This document shows, in pieces, positions 24,399-32,757 of a stretch of DNA of 64,000 nucleotides. This stretch comes from an uncultured Bradyrhizobium sp. Its GTDB lineage: Bacteria > Pseudomonadota > Alphaproteobacteria > Rhizobiales > Xanthobacteraceae. The notes below the pieces were generated by a model. It saw nothing but the letters and a program-made list of their open reading frames with translations. It was not told where the DNA came from and ran no database searches. A program made the position numbers and the translations under genes. The stretch lies in assembly GCF_936943645.1 (NCBI RefSeq), contig NZ_CAKZJO010000088.1, positions 62,001 through 126,000 on the forward strand, read 5' to 3'. Each line of letters starts with the position of its first letter. Within the stretch, counting starts at the first letter, position 1.

Positions 24399-25625
24399 CT
24401 AACCCGCGGGCCCGGAGTCCTCGATGATCGGTCCGAACAGCTCCCAGCGTTCGCCGTTGAACTTCATCATCTGCATCTGCTTGTTGACGCGGAAGTCGTT
24501 CGGCCCGGTGTTGATCTTGATGCCGGGCAGGGCGAAGCTCGGTGTGAAGTCCTTGATGTTGGCGACCTGCTTCATGATGTTCTCACGCGTCAGGTCGTCG
24601 CCGCATTGCTTCAGCACCTGCACCAGCAGCTCCGCCACCGAATAGGCATAGGTGTTGACGGTGTTGAGCTTGTCGCCTTCGGGGAAATACTTGTCCATGA
24701 AGGCGAAGAAGGCCTTCACGCCGGGATCGTCCTTCCACTGGGGATCGCTGGGCTCCTTGCCGTATTGGGTCGAGATGATGCCCTTGGAGATGTCGAGGCC
24801 GGCCGGCTTCAGCGTCGCCGAGATCGGGCTCGCATTGATGTCGAGGATGTGCACCGGCGTCCAACCGAGATCAGCCAGCTTCTTGATCGCCTGTGCCGCG
24901 AATTTCGGCGTCGAGGCGTCGAAGAACACGTCGACGCCCATCGACTTCAGCTTGACCACCTGGGAGTCGACGGTGGGGTCGGTGACCTCGTAGGAGACCT
25001 CGCCGACGACCATGCTGGCGGCCTTGTCGCCGAGGCCGCTCTTCAGGCCCGCGAGATAGTCGCGGCCCATGTCGTCGTTCTGGTAGAGCACGCCGATCTT
25101 GGCGTTGGGATGCTCCTTGAGAATGTATTTGGCGTAGATCCTGCCCTCGGACACGTAGTTGGGATTGTAGGCGATGGTCCAGGGATAGTTCTGGGGATCG
25201 TTGAAGCGCGCCGCGCCGGTGGAGGCCAGCAGCTGCGGCACCTTCTTGCCGTTGAGATATTTTTGCACGGCCGCGTTGGCCGCGGTGCCGATCAGCTGGA
25301 AGGTGAACAGCACCTCGTCGCCTTCGACGAGCTTGCGCACCTGCTCGACCGTCTTCGGCGGCGAGTAGGCGTCGTCATACTGGATCAGATTGATCTTGCG
25401 GCCGTTGATGCCGCCCTGATCGTTGATCATCTTGAAATAGGCGGCCTGGGTCTTGCCGATATTGGCATAGACGGAGTAGGCGCCGGAGAACGGCACGGTC
25501 TGGCCGATCTTGATCTCGGTGTCGGTTGCGCCGGTGTCGTATTTCTTCTGGGCAAGCGCCTGGCTTGCGGAGAACGCGAAGGCGAGCGTCGCCGTGGCAG
25601 CTATGAAGGCTCTGCGATTGTTCAT
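24399..25625 (-). CDS. Branched-chain amino-acid-type ABC substrate-binding protein 2
   Basis: 408 residues from ATG 25625, with a strong GGAGGAACAACCAAG ribosome site. The signal peptide MNNRRAFIAATATLAFAFSA ends at QALA before QKKYDTGATD. It shares long identical stretches with the downstream paralogue, for example GKTQAAYFKMINDQGGINGR, KIGVLYQNDD and VLKQCGDDLTREN. The two differ in the signal peptide and in segments that could line the ligand pocket (SGAYSVYANIG against SGPASAYSSIG). As with its partner, no membrane components are adjacent. Confidence 0.88.
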   Translation of the reverse strand: MNNRRAFIAATATLAFAFSASQALAQKKYDTGATDTEIKIGQTVPFSGAYSVYANIGKTQAAYFKMINDQGGINGRKINLIQYDDAYSPPKTVEQVRKLVEGDEVLFTFQLIGTAANAAVQKYLNGKKVPQLLASTGAARFNDPQNYPWTIAYNPNYVSEGRIYAKYILKEHPNAKIGVLYQNDDMGRDYLAGLKSGLGDKAASMVVGEVSYEVTDPTVDSQVVKLKSMGVDVFFDASTPKFAAQAIKKLADLGWTPVHILDINASPISATLKPAGLDISKGIISTQYGKEPSDPQWKDDPGVKAFFAFMDKYFPEGDKLNTVNTYAYSVAELLVQVLKQCGDDLTRENIMKQVANIKDFTPSFALPGIKINTGPNDFRVNKQMQMMKFNGERWELFGPIIEDSGPAG

Positions 25626-25786
25626 CTTGGTTGTTCCTCCTGACGGAATTTCCGGTCGACGGTCTTTTCCCGTTGATTGCAACGGTCGCCATCGCTGCCG
25701 AAGATTGTGGAGGAAGGTACGCCGCCGCGCAAGGATCGCAGCGCTGCGCTTTAGCGTCTCAGGCGTGGCAGTCTGAGGTCGGCCGC

Positions 25787-26149
25787 TCAGGCCAGGATCA
25801 ATGCAACCAGCGCGATCGCCGCCGGCAGCGCCTGCACCATCAGGATCCGCGTGCTGACGGTTGCGGCGCCATACGCTCCGGCCACGATCACGCAGAGCAG
25901 GAAGAACGCCTTGATCTGGAATGCGAAGGCCGGATTGCCATGGACGAGTCCCCAGACCAGGCCGGCGGCGAGAAAGCCGTTGTAGAGACCCTGATTGGCA
26001 GCCAGCACCTTCGTGATCTCTGCCTTCTCGGGCGTGTTGCGGAATGTCTTCAAGCCCAGCGGCTTGTCCCAGAGAAACATCTCCAGGATCAGAAAGTAAG
26101 CGTGCAGCGCGGCGACCAGCGCCACCAGGACATTGGCGATCAAGTTCAA
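25787..26149 (-). CDS. DUF1304 small membrane protein
   Basis: 120 residues. TTG 26149 is the preferred start because GGGGGAGC lies at good distance; a TTG at 26164 would add five residues. The DUF1304 pattern is clear: HAYFLILEMFLWDKPLG, ITKVLAANQGLYNGFLAAGL and four hydrophobic helices (about residues 4-22, 58-73, 80-98 and 100-119). Function unknown; probably an inner-membrane protein. Confidence 0.85.
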   Translation of the reverse strand: MNLIANVLVALVAALHAYFLILEMFLWDKPLGLKTFRNTPEKAEITKVLAANQGLYNGFLAAGLVWGLVHGNPAFAFQIKAFFLLCVIVAGAYGAATVSTRILMVQALPAAIALVALILA

Positions 26150-26241
26150 GGTGAGCTCCCCCAAAGCGTCAGCTTTCGGGTGGACGTTAGCATGGCCGGC
26201 GTGTCAAACGCGATGGCATGTTTCGATGCAATGGTGCCGCC

Positions 26242-26772
26242 ATGCCCGCGCGATCAATCAAACCATCTGTAAGCTTCGGCCTCGATCGTCTGGCGACGCC
26301 GATCGGGATCGCCTTGCTCGTCACCGATGCCGAGGGAGCGTTGCGCGCGCTGGACTGGGAAGACTATGAGCATCGCATGCGCGAGCTGTTGCGCCTGCAC
26401 TACGGTGCGGTCGATCTCAGTGACCATCCTGCGCCCGCGTCCATGCGGACGGCGCTGTCCGCATATTTCGAGGGCGATCTCGGTCGGCTCTCGAACATCA
26501 CGTGGCGCATAGCGGGCACGCCGTTCCAGCAGAAGGTCTGGACCGCGCTCGCGCAAATCCCGGCGGGGACCACGATGAGCTACGGAGCGCTCGCCGCGAA
26601 GATCGAAACGCCCGAGGCCATTCGCGCCGTCGGTCATGCCAATGGCTCCAATCCGATCAGCGTCGTGCTGCCGTGTCATCGGCTCATTGGCGCCGACGGC
26701 TCGCTGGTGAAATACGGCGGCGGGCTCGCGCGCAAGCGCTGGCTGCTGCGGCATGAGGGGGTGGAGGTTTAG
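26242..26772 (+). CDS. ogt: Methylated-DNA--protein-cysteine methyltransferase
   Basis: 176 residues from ATG 26242. The alkyl-acceptor cysteine is in VVLPCHRLIGADGSLVKYGG, preceded by AVGHANGSNPIS. TPFQQKVWTALAQIPAGTT is the winged-helix DNA-binding part that flips the damaged base. It removes methyl groups from O6-methylguanine and is inactivated by doing so. There is no N-terminal AraC-like domain, so it is the Ogt type rather than Ada. Only 92 bases separate it from the divergent DUF1304 gene. Confidence 0.9.
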   Translation: MPARSIKPSVSFGLDRLATPIGIALLVTDAEGALRALDWEDYEHRMRELLRLHYGAVDLSDHPAPASMRTALSAYFEGDLGRLSNITWRIAGTPFQQKVWTALAQIPAGTTMSYGALAAKIETPEAIRAVGHANGSNPISVVLPCHRLIGADGSLVKYGGGLARKRWLLRHEGVEV

Positions 26773-26931
26773 GGCTCAGTCTGTCGTTATTCTGGACGTC
26801 CTACACCGACTCATGCCCAAGCTAAGAGGGGAATAAGCGGTTCAGCCGCAGTACCAACTGGTGGGTCTATTGACGATACGCAGGCCGTCGGGTTGTAATC
26901 GCGCTATTGTTCACTCACTTTAGGGTTTTCA

Positions 26932-27651
26932 ATGGCCCGCGTTGAGCCTCCAGTGCTGCCGCCGCACCTGTACCGCTATCGGTCACTATCGCGCAGAGAA
27001 GAGAGTCTAATTCAGGAGATCCTCTCGATCCGAGAAGCCTATCTCTATTGCCCCAACTTCGAACGTATGAACGATGCTATGGAGGGATTTTACGATCCCA
27101 CGGATGGATTGCGTGGGACGGAGGATTTCAAGAGAGTCGTTCATCGCATCTATGACGCAAAGAGTGATCACGGCATTGCCTGCTTCAGTGAGACGAACGC
27201 GAATGAGCTGATGTGGGCACACTATGCTGATAACTACGCTGGCATATGCGTTCGATATGAGACGCAGGCGCTGATCGATGGATTGCCGCTAGATGTTCGT
27301 GTTGCGAGGGTTGCTTACGGTGATGCTCCGCCACCAATTGGTCCGGAAGATGCACTCAATAGCAGGAATGCCGCTATTAAGATCCTTTCGCATAAGAAAG
27401 CAAACTGGGCGTATGAGCGAGAATGGCGTGTTATGGGTCGCGTTGGCGAGAACAGCTATGACGATGAAAGAGTTGTGACCGGGATATACTTTGGCTCTCG
27501 CATAAATTCCGAATACCGTTCGCAGATTCTCCGGGAACTTGATGGACTACGCCTAGAATTCTTCGACATGTCTGTGGAGGGCTATAAGCACGTCTTCAAG
27601 GCCGTAGATTTTGATCAGCCTCGGAGGCGACGCCGTGCGGGACGCGCGTGA
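26932..27651 (+). CDS. DUF2971 domain protein
   Basis: 239 residues from ATG 26932. LYRYRSLSRREESLIQEIL, FERMNDAMEGFYDP, HGIACFSETNANELMWAHYA and NYAGICVRYETQAL are the ordered blocks of DUF2971, and ILSHKKANWAYEREWRV is the conserved block near the end. The function of the family is unknown and there are no membrane segments. Base composition is visibly lower in GC than the flanking genes and codons such as AGA, ATA and CTA are common, which points to horizontal acquisition. The next gene starts nine bases after the stop, suggesting a two-gene unit. The C-terminus is very basic (QPRRRRRAGRA). Confidence 0.8.
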   Translation: MARVEPPVLPPHLYRYRSLSRREESLIQEILSIREAYLYCPNFERMNDAMEGFYDPTDGLRGTEDFKRVVHRIYDAKSDHGIACFSETNANELMWAHYADNYAGICVRYETQALIDGLPLDVRVARVAYGDAPPPIGPEDALNSRNAAIKILSHKKANWAYEREWRVMGRVGENSYDDERVVTGIYFGSRINSEYRSQILRELDGLRLEFFDMSVEGYKHVFKAVDFDQPRRRRRAGRA

Positions 27652-27660
27652 TGTCGATAA

Positions 27661-28020
27661 ATGCACTATCTGCAGAATGGGAATGGCATCGCCGAAGAGG
27701 AAGTCGTGAGAATCTCAAAAAAGCGTGCTGCCATACTTCTAGAACTTGAACAGATCGTCGGGTGCGAGACATTCAACAGCAAGATCCAGAACTATGGATC
27801 GGATGGCACTTTTCTCGGTGAAGGACGAGATTTTAGATACCCGTTGAGTTTCACAGATGAAGCAGGTCAGAAAATCAAACGCAGGTCGCCATATGCCGAT
27901 CTGCCGGTCAATGTGCAGATGACAGGACGTTATGTGATGGGGGCGAACGAGCTGCACATCATGCGTGCGCTCGAAAAATTAGTTCGATATCTGGAGGAAA
28001 GGCACGAACTCAAGATCTAG
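27661..28020 (+). CDS. Unknown small protein paired with the DUF2971 gene
   Basis: 119 residues from ATG 27661, or 104 from GTG 27706, which has the better ribosome site (AGAGGAAG). The sequence RISKKRAAILLELEQIVG is helical and basic, followed by a central DGTFLGEGRDFRYPLSFTDE and a helical C-terminus HIMRALEKLVRYLEERHELK. No motif is recognised. It has the same low-GC composition as the gene before it. The arrangement, with a very short gap, is compatible with two proteins that work together, but no function can be assigned. Confidence 0.6.
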   Translation: MHYLQNGNGIAEEEVVRISKKRAAILLELEQIVGCETFNSKIQNYGSDGTFLGEGRDFRYPLSFTDEAGQKIKRRSPYADLPVNVQMTGRYVMGANELHIMRALEKLVRYLEERHELKI

Positions 28021-28118
28021 GCCACTTGATCCCGACGGGCTCTGGTTGTCTCCAAGCACGAAGTGGGCCGTGCCGAATCTGTCCTCCAAATGCCCTTTTT
28101 GTGCGTCGCGCGAACGTT

Positions 28119-30908
28119 TCACGCCGCCGGCTGGACCGCCTTGTCGCCGGCCATCACATGGGTCAGCGCGCTCTTGATCGCGGCCTGACGGGTCGGCGCG
28201 TTGATCTGCGCGCCCAGGAGATCGGTGACGTAGAACACGTCGCGGGCACGCTCGCCGAAGGTCGCGACGTGGGCTGAGGCGATGTTGAGGTTGAGCTTCG
28301 AGATCGCGGTGGTCAGCTCGTAGAGCAGGCCGGGGCGGTCGAGGCCGGAGACCTCGATCACGGTGTAGCGGTCGGACCATTGGTTGTTGATGGTCACTTC
28401 CGGCTCGATCACGAAAGGCCGTGCCTTGCTGCGCACCGTGCGCCGCGCCACCACTTCGGGCAGGCGCAGCTTGCCTTCCAGCACGTCCTCGATCATCTCG
28501 CCGATGCGCGTGGCGCGCCGTCCCTCGTCTTCGTCGCGGTCGTATTCCCGGGAGATCGAGATCGTGTCGAGCGCGCGGCCGTCGGTCGTGGTGTAGATCT
28601 GGGCGTCGACGATGTTGGCGCCGGCCGAGGCGCAGGCGCCCGCGATGATCGAGAGCAGCCAGGGATGGTCGGCCGCGAAGATCGTCAGCTCGGTGACGCC
28701 GCGCACCTCGTCGAAGCCGACATTGATCGCGAGCTTGTGGCCGGCCTGCTCGCTGGAGCGCACGAAGCGCGCGTGGCGGATCTTGCGCGGCAGCTCGACC
28801 TTGAGCCAATAGGCCGGATAATGCCGGCCGATATAGGCATCGAGCTCCTCGGCCGGCCATTCCGCAAAGGCGTTGCGGAACTCGGCATAGGCGGCCGTGA
28901 GGCGCTTGCCGCGATCGACTTCCGAGAAGCCGCCGGTGAGCACCGGTTCTGTCTCATAGTACAGCGAGCGCAACAGCTGCGCCTTCCAGCCGTTCCACAC
29001 GCCGGGACCGACGCCGCGGATATCGGCGGTGGTCAGGATCGTCAGCAGCTTCATCTGCTCGACCGACTGCACGACGGCGGCGAAATTCTCGATAGTCTTG
29101 CGGTCGGACAGGTCGCGCGACTGCGCCACTGTCGACATCGTCAGATGCTCCTCGATCAGCCAGGCGATGAGCTCGGTGTCGGCCGGGCTGAAGCCGAGCC
29201 GCGGGCAGAGCCGGCGCGCAACCTTGGCGCCGGCGATCGAGTGATCCTCCGGCCGCCCCTTGGCGATATCGTGCAGCAGTGTCGTGATGTAGATCACCGC
29301 GCGATGCTCGGGCCGGGTCTTGCGCATCAAATCGCTGGCCAGCGCGAATTCCTCGATGCCGCCGCGCTCGATGTCCTGCAGAAAGCCGACGCAGCGGATC
29401 AGGTGCTCGTCGACGGTGTAGTGATGATACATGTTGAACTGCATCATCGAGACGATCTTGCCGAAGGCGCGGATGAAATGGCCGAGCACGCCGGTCTCGT
29501 TCATCCGCCGCAGCACGATCTCGGCGTTGTCGGAGGTCAGGATTTCCATGAACAGCCGGTTGGCCTCGGGATTCTCGCGCATCTGCGCGTTGATGAGGCC
29601 GAGCGAGCGCGTCACGTCGCGCATCGCATCCGGATGGAAGGCGAGGTTGTTCTTCTGCGCGAGGCGGAAGATGCGGATCAGATTGACCGGATCGTGCTTG
29701 AAGACGTCGGGCGCGGCGACGTTGATGCGGTTGTTGTCGACGATGAAGTCGTCGCTGTCGGGGACGCGCCGCTTCGCAGCGGTCGGGCGCAGCCGCGCCA
29801 TCATCCGGCTCAGCACCGGGGCAGGCTTGGCCTGCTGGTCCTCGAGCTTGGCGCACAGGATGGCGGTGAGGTTTCCGACCTCCTTGGCGACCAGGAAGTA
29901 GTGCTTCATGAAGCGCTCGACGTCCTGCATGCCGGGATGCGAGGTGTAGCCGAGCCGCACCGCGATCTCGCGCTGGAGGTCGAAGGAGAGGCGCTCTTCG
30001 GCGCGGCCGGAATAGAAATGCAGATTGCAGCGCACCGACCAGAGGAAATCGGCGCAGCGGCGGAAGCTGCGATATTCCTGCGCGTCGAACACGCCGCGCT
30101 CGACCAGCTCGCCGGTGTCGCGCACGCGATAGACGTATTTGGCGATCCAGAACAGCGTGTGCAGGTCGCGCAGCGCGCCCTTGCCGTCCTTGACGTTGGG
30201 CTCGACCAGATAGCGCGACTGACCGCCGCGGCGATGCCGCTCCTCGCGCTCGGCGAGCTTGGCGGTGACGAATTCCGAGGCGGTGCCCTGCACCACCTCC
30301 TTGTCGAAGCGTGCGACCAGCTCGTCATAGAGCGGCCTGTCGCCGGTCAGGAAGCGCGTCTCCAGGATCGCGGTGCGGATGGTCATGTCGCCGCGCGCCT
30401 GCCGGATCGATTCGTCCACCGATCGCGTGGCGTGGCCGACCTTCAGCCCCATGTCCCAGAGGCAATAGAGGATGGCCTCGGCCACCTGTTCGCCCCAGGC
30501 GGTCTGCTTGTAGGGCAGGATGAAGAGCAGATCGATGTCGGATTCGGGAGCCATCAGGCCGCGGCCATAGCCGCCGGTCGCCACCACCGCCATGCGCTCG
30601 GCGCCGCTCGGGATCGGCGAGCGGTAGAGATGGCGGGTCGCCGCCGAATAGAGAATGCGGATGATCTCGTCCTGGACATGGCACAGCCGCTCGGCGCAGC
30701 GGCGGCCGTGGCGGTCCTTCAAGAGGATCTCCTGCGCCGCGGCGCGCGCCGCGATCAGCTCGGCCTTGAGCAATTGCGCCATGGCCGTGCGGAACGTGTC
30801 CTCGCGTCCCTGGTGCTTCTCGGCAAGCGCATCGACTGCGGCGGTGATCCGCGCCGTGTCGAAACGATCGTCCACCTCAGACTTGTGCTCAGTTGTGACG
30901 CTGTCCAT
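28119..30908 (-). CDS. glnD: [Protein-PII] uridylyltransferase / uridylyl-removing enzyme
   Basis: 929 residues from ATG 30908. The nucleotidyltransferase motif is VVATGGYGRGLMAPESDIDL near residue 110. The HD hydrolase domain has TTLLHDIAKGRPEDHS. Two C-terminal ACT domains bind glutamine: one around TELTIFAADHPWLLSIIAGA and one around VIEVSGLDRPGLLYELTTAI. It adds UMP to PII proteins when glutamine is low and removes it when glutamine is high, so it sits at the top of nitrogen control for glutamine synthetase and NtrC. The full length and all domains are present. It is transcribed away from osmC. Confidence 0.95.
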   Translation of the reverse strand: MDSVTTEHKSEVDDRFDTARITAAVDALAEKHQGREDTFRTAMAQLLKAELIAARAAAQEILLKDRHGRRCAERLCHVQDEIIRILYSAATRHLYRSPIPSGAERMAVVATGGYGRGLMAPESDIDLLFILPYKQTAWGEQVAEAILYCLWDMGLKVGHATRSVDESIRQARGDMTIRTAILETRFLTGDRPLYDELVARFDKEVVQGTASEFVTAKLAEREERHRRGGQSRYLVEPNVKDGKGALRDLHTLFWIAKYVYRVRDTGELVERGVFDAQEYRSFRRCADFLWSVRCNLHFYSGRAEERLSFDLQREIAVRLGYTSHPGMQDVERFMKHYFLVAKEVGNLTAILCAKLEDQQAKPAPVLSRMMARLRPTAAKRRVPDSDDFIVDNNRINVAAPDVFKHDPVNLIRIFRLAQKNNLAFHPDAMRDVTRSLGLINAQMRENPEANRLFMEILTSDNAEIVLRRMNETGVLGHFIRAFGKIVSMMQFNMYHHYTVDEHLIRCVGFLQDIERGGIEEFALASDLMRKTRPEHRAVIYITTLLHDIAKGRPEDHSIAGAKVARRLCPRLGFSPADTELIAWLIEEHLTMSTVAQSRDLSDRKTIENFAAVVQSVEQMKLLTILTTADIRGVGPGVWNGWKAQLLRSLYYETEPVLTGGFSEVDRGKRLTAAYAEFRNAFAEWPAEELDAYIGRHYPAYWLKVELPRKIRHARFVRSSEQAGHKLAINVGFDEVRGVTELTIFAADHPWLLSIIAGACASAGANIVDAQIYTTTDGRALDTISISREYDRDEDEGRRATRIGEMIEDVLEGKLRLPEVVARRTVRSKARPFVIEPEVTINNQWSDRYTVIEVSGLDRPGLLYELTTAISKLNLNIASAHVATFGERARDVFYVTDLLGAQINAPTRQAAIKSALTHVMAGDKAVQPAA

Positions 30909-31158
30909 GTCTCACCGGATATAAGAGGTGACAGGCGCTGTCACGAGACATTCGCGAGAGGGTCGCAGATGATGCCGATCGCACGGATGGCACTGGCTCG
31001 GGACCGGGCTTGACGACCGTGTGTAACGTAATGAAATCACTGGATTTTCGGGATTTCACTCGGGACCGTCATGGCAGCTTCCATTGATCATGGGCTGACA
31101 CGAAACGGATCGCCTTCTATACCGATCATCAGACGCGATTTCCCCGGGAGAGAACAAG

Positions 31159-31668
31159 ATGGACGCCGCCCAACTGCGCCAGATGCAGGCTCCGATCAAG
31201 GAGCGCTACAAGACCGATCCCAAGACCGCACTGATCACCCTGAAGGCCAAGGGCTCCACCGATAGCGAAGGCATCGCCTGCAAGGTCGAGACGGGCCGCG
31301 CCATTGCGATGGCGGGCCTGCATCCGGCGACGGGCGGCTCCGGCCTCGAGCTCTGTTCGGGCGATATGCTCCTGGAAGCCTTGGTCGCCTGCGCCGGTGT
31401 CACGCTGAAATCTGTCGCGACCGCGATCGAGGTGCCGCTCAAGACCGGGAACGTCTATGCCGAGGGCGATCTCGATTTCCGTGGCACGCTCGGCATCGAC
31501 AAGGAGACGCCAGTCGGCTTTGCCGAGATCCGTCTGCGCTTCGAGGTCGACACCGACGCGCCGCAAGACAAGCTCGATCTGCTGCTGAAACTCACCGAGC
31601 GTTATTGCGTGGTCTACCAGACCATCAAGAACGGCCCGAAGGTCTCGGTGTCGATGCAGCGGATGTGA
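31159..31668 (+). CDS. OsmC family protein
   Basis: 169 residues from ATG 31159, with GGGAGAGAAC upstream. The OsmC/Ohr fold is indicated by GSGLELCSGDMLLEALVACAGVT, whose two cysteines (in ELCSGD and VACAGV) fit the peroxidatic and resolving pair, and by LLLKLTERYCVVYQTIKNGP near the C-terminus. Such proteins reduce organic hydroperoxides in the cytoplasm using thiols. It stands alone. Confidence 0.85.
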   Translation: MDAAQLRQMQAPIKERYKTDPKTALITLKAKGSTDSEGIACKVETGRAIAMAGLHPATGGSGLELCSGDMLLEALVACAGVTLKSVATAIEVPLKTGNVYAEGDLDFRGTLGIDKETPVGFAEIRLRFEVDTDAPQDKLDLLLKLTERYCVVYQTIKNGPKVSVSMQRM

Positions 31669-31673
31669 CTCAC

Positions 31674-31834
31674 TTACCCTCCCCCGGAGGGGGAGGGTCG
31701 ATCGCGCGTAGCGCGAGCGGGGTGGGGTGATCTCTCCACTCGGGCACTGTTGGCTGTGGAGAGACCGTCACCCCACCCCGTCTCACATTTCGCGGCGCTC
31801 CATGTGAGCCGACCCTCCCCCTCCAGGAGAGGGT
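31674..31834. repeat. Palindromic repeat family D, copy 1
   Basis: TACCCTCCCCCGGAGGGGGAGGGTCG at one end and CGACCCTCCCCCTCCAGGAGAGGGT-like sequence at the other form a large foldback. Inner arms CGGGGTGGGGTGATCTCTCCAC and GTGGAGAGACCGTCACCCCACCCCG also pair. It fills the gap between two convergent genes and could act as a bidirectional terminator. Confidence 0.75.
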
Positions 31835-31841
31835 GTTCTGC

Positions 31842-32660
31842 CTAAGTCCCCGGCTTCTCCACGTCCCACTCATTGCGGAACACGTGTCCTTCCGTATCCC
31901 TGGCTTCCGCACGGAAACGCCTGGCGCCGTTGGACACGTAGGTGAAGCGCAGATTGGGATCTTCCGAGATCGAGATGCCGCCTTCCATCGACAGCACGGG
32001 GCTGTCGTCCTGAGTGAGCTTCAGCTGGTTGACGAAGAAGGCGGGAATGTAGAGCTGCGTGACCTGGTCCATCTGCAGGCCGGAATTGTTGGGATGGCCG
32101 ATCATGATCTGCGCTTCGCGGATGCGGCTCGCCGGCGCTTCCTCGCGCGCGAACTGCCGGTAGCGCATCTGGCCGAGGCGGTTGTTGGCCTCCTCGGCGT
32201 TCTTGCCCGCCGGCGCCGAGCAGCCGCCCGAGGCCTTCACGTAGACTTTCGAGACATAGAGCTGACCATCGCTGAGCTCGGCCACCGCATGAACGTCGGT
32301 GTAATTGTTGACGCGGACGCGCGTCGAGATCTCGGTGACGTTGGCGTCGGGACCGAGCTCGAACTTCGCCGCCATCGGTGCCGGGTTGCGGTCGATCACG
32401 AGCGTGATCGAGCGGATCCGGCGGCTGTCTGCGGGTGACAGCTTGCTGCGCAGGGTCACCGGCACGATCGCCGCATCCTCTGCGCGATATGGCATCTCGA
32501 TGCCGATGACGGCGCCGCCGTCATTCATCGGACGATTATTGAAGATGTCCTGCTTAAGGCCCGGCCAGGGATCGTAAGCCTCTTCAGCCTGCGCGGGCAC
32601 GGCGAAAGCGATGCCGAGCAGTGCGGCGATCAAGGGCAGTCGGCGTGTCCATCCCGTCAT
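31842..32660 (-). CDS. Quinoprotein dehydrogenase-associated SoxYZ-like carrier
   Basis: 272 residues from ATG 32660; an ATG two codons earlier is too close to its GGGAG. The signal peptide MTGWTRRLPLIAALLGIAFA ends at VPAQA before EEAYDPWPGL. The N-terminal half is SoxY-like and contains VYVKASGGCSAPAGKN, where the Cys replaces the SoxY swinging-arm cysteine. The C-terminal half is SoxZ-like (VNQLKLTQDDSPVLSMEGGI, RFRAEARDTEGHVFRNEW). In the family the fused carrier is periplasmic and belongs to gene sets around PQQ alcohol dehydrogenases, not to sulfur oxidation. The metallohydrolase upstream would act on the carrier-bound intermediate. Its chemistry is unknown. Confidence 0.85.
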   Translation of the reverse strand: MTGWTRRLPLIAALLGIAFAVPAQAEEAYDPWPGLKQDIFNNRPMNDGGAVIGIEMPYRAEDAAIVPVTLRSKLSPADSRRIRSITLVIDRNPAPMAAKFELGPDANVTEISTRVRVNNYTDVHAVAELSDGQLYVSKVYVKASGGCSAPAGKNAEEANNRLGQMRYRQFAREEAPASRIREAQIMIGHPNNSGLQMDQVTQLYIPAFFVNQLKLTQDDSPVLSMEGGISISEDPNLRFTYVSNGARRFRAEARDTEGHVFRNEWDVEKPGT

Positions 32661-32674
32661 GGTCATGGCTCCCT

Positions 32675-32737
32675 GAGTCAGCGGAGCTGATCTCCGAGTC
32701 AGCGAAGCTGATCTCCGAGTCGGCGTAGCTGATCTCG
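32675..32737. repeat. Three tandem 21-base units in the SoxYZ-like gene leader
   Basis: Units at 32675-32695, 32696-32716 and 32717-32737 read GAGTCAGCGGAGCTGATCTCC with only one to four changes. On the minus strand, which is the mRNA sense for the gene starting at 32660, each unit has GGAGATCAGCT or a close form. Thus SD-like GGAG is repeated ahead of the true ribosome site in the two upstream units. Confidence 0.85.
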
Positions 32738-32757
32738 TGCAGATGATAGCGTGCCCG

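Noticed and set aside
28380..31013. A very long open frame on the plus strand opposite glnD
   Set aside because: It is a by-product of GC-rich codon use on the other strand; its product is Gly/Arg/His/Asp-rich with no family features, while glnD has every expected domain.
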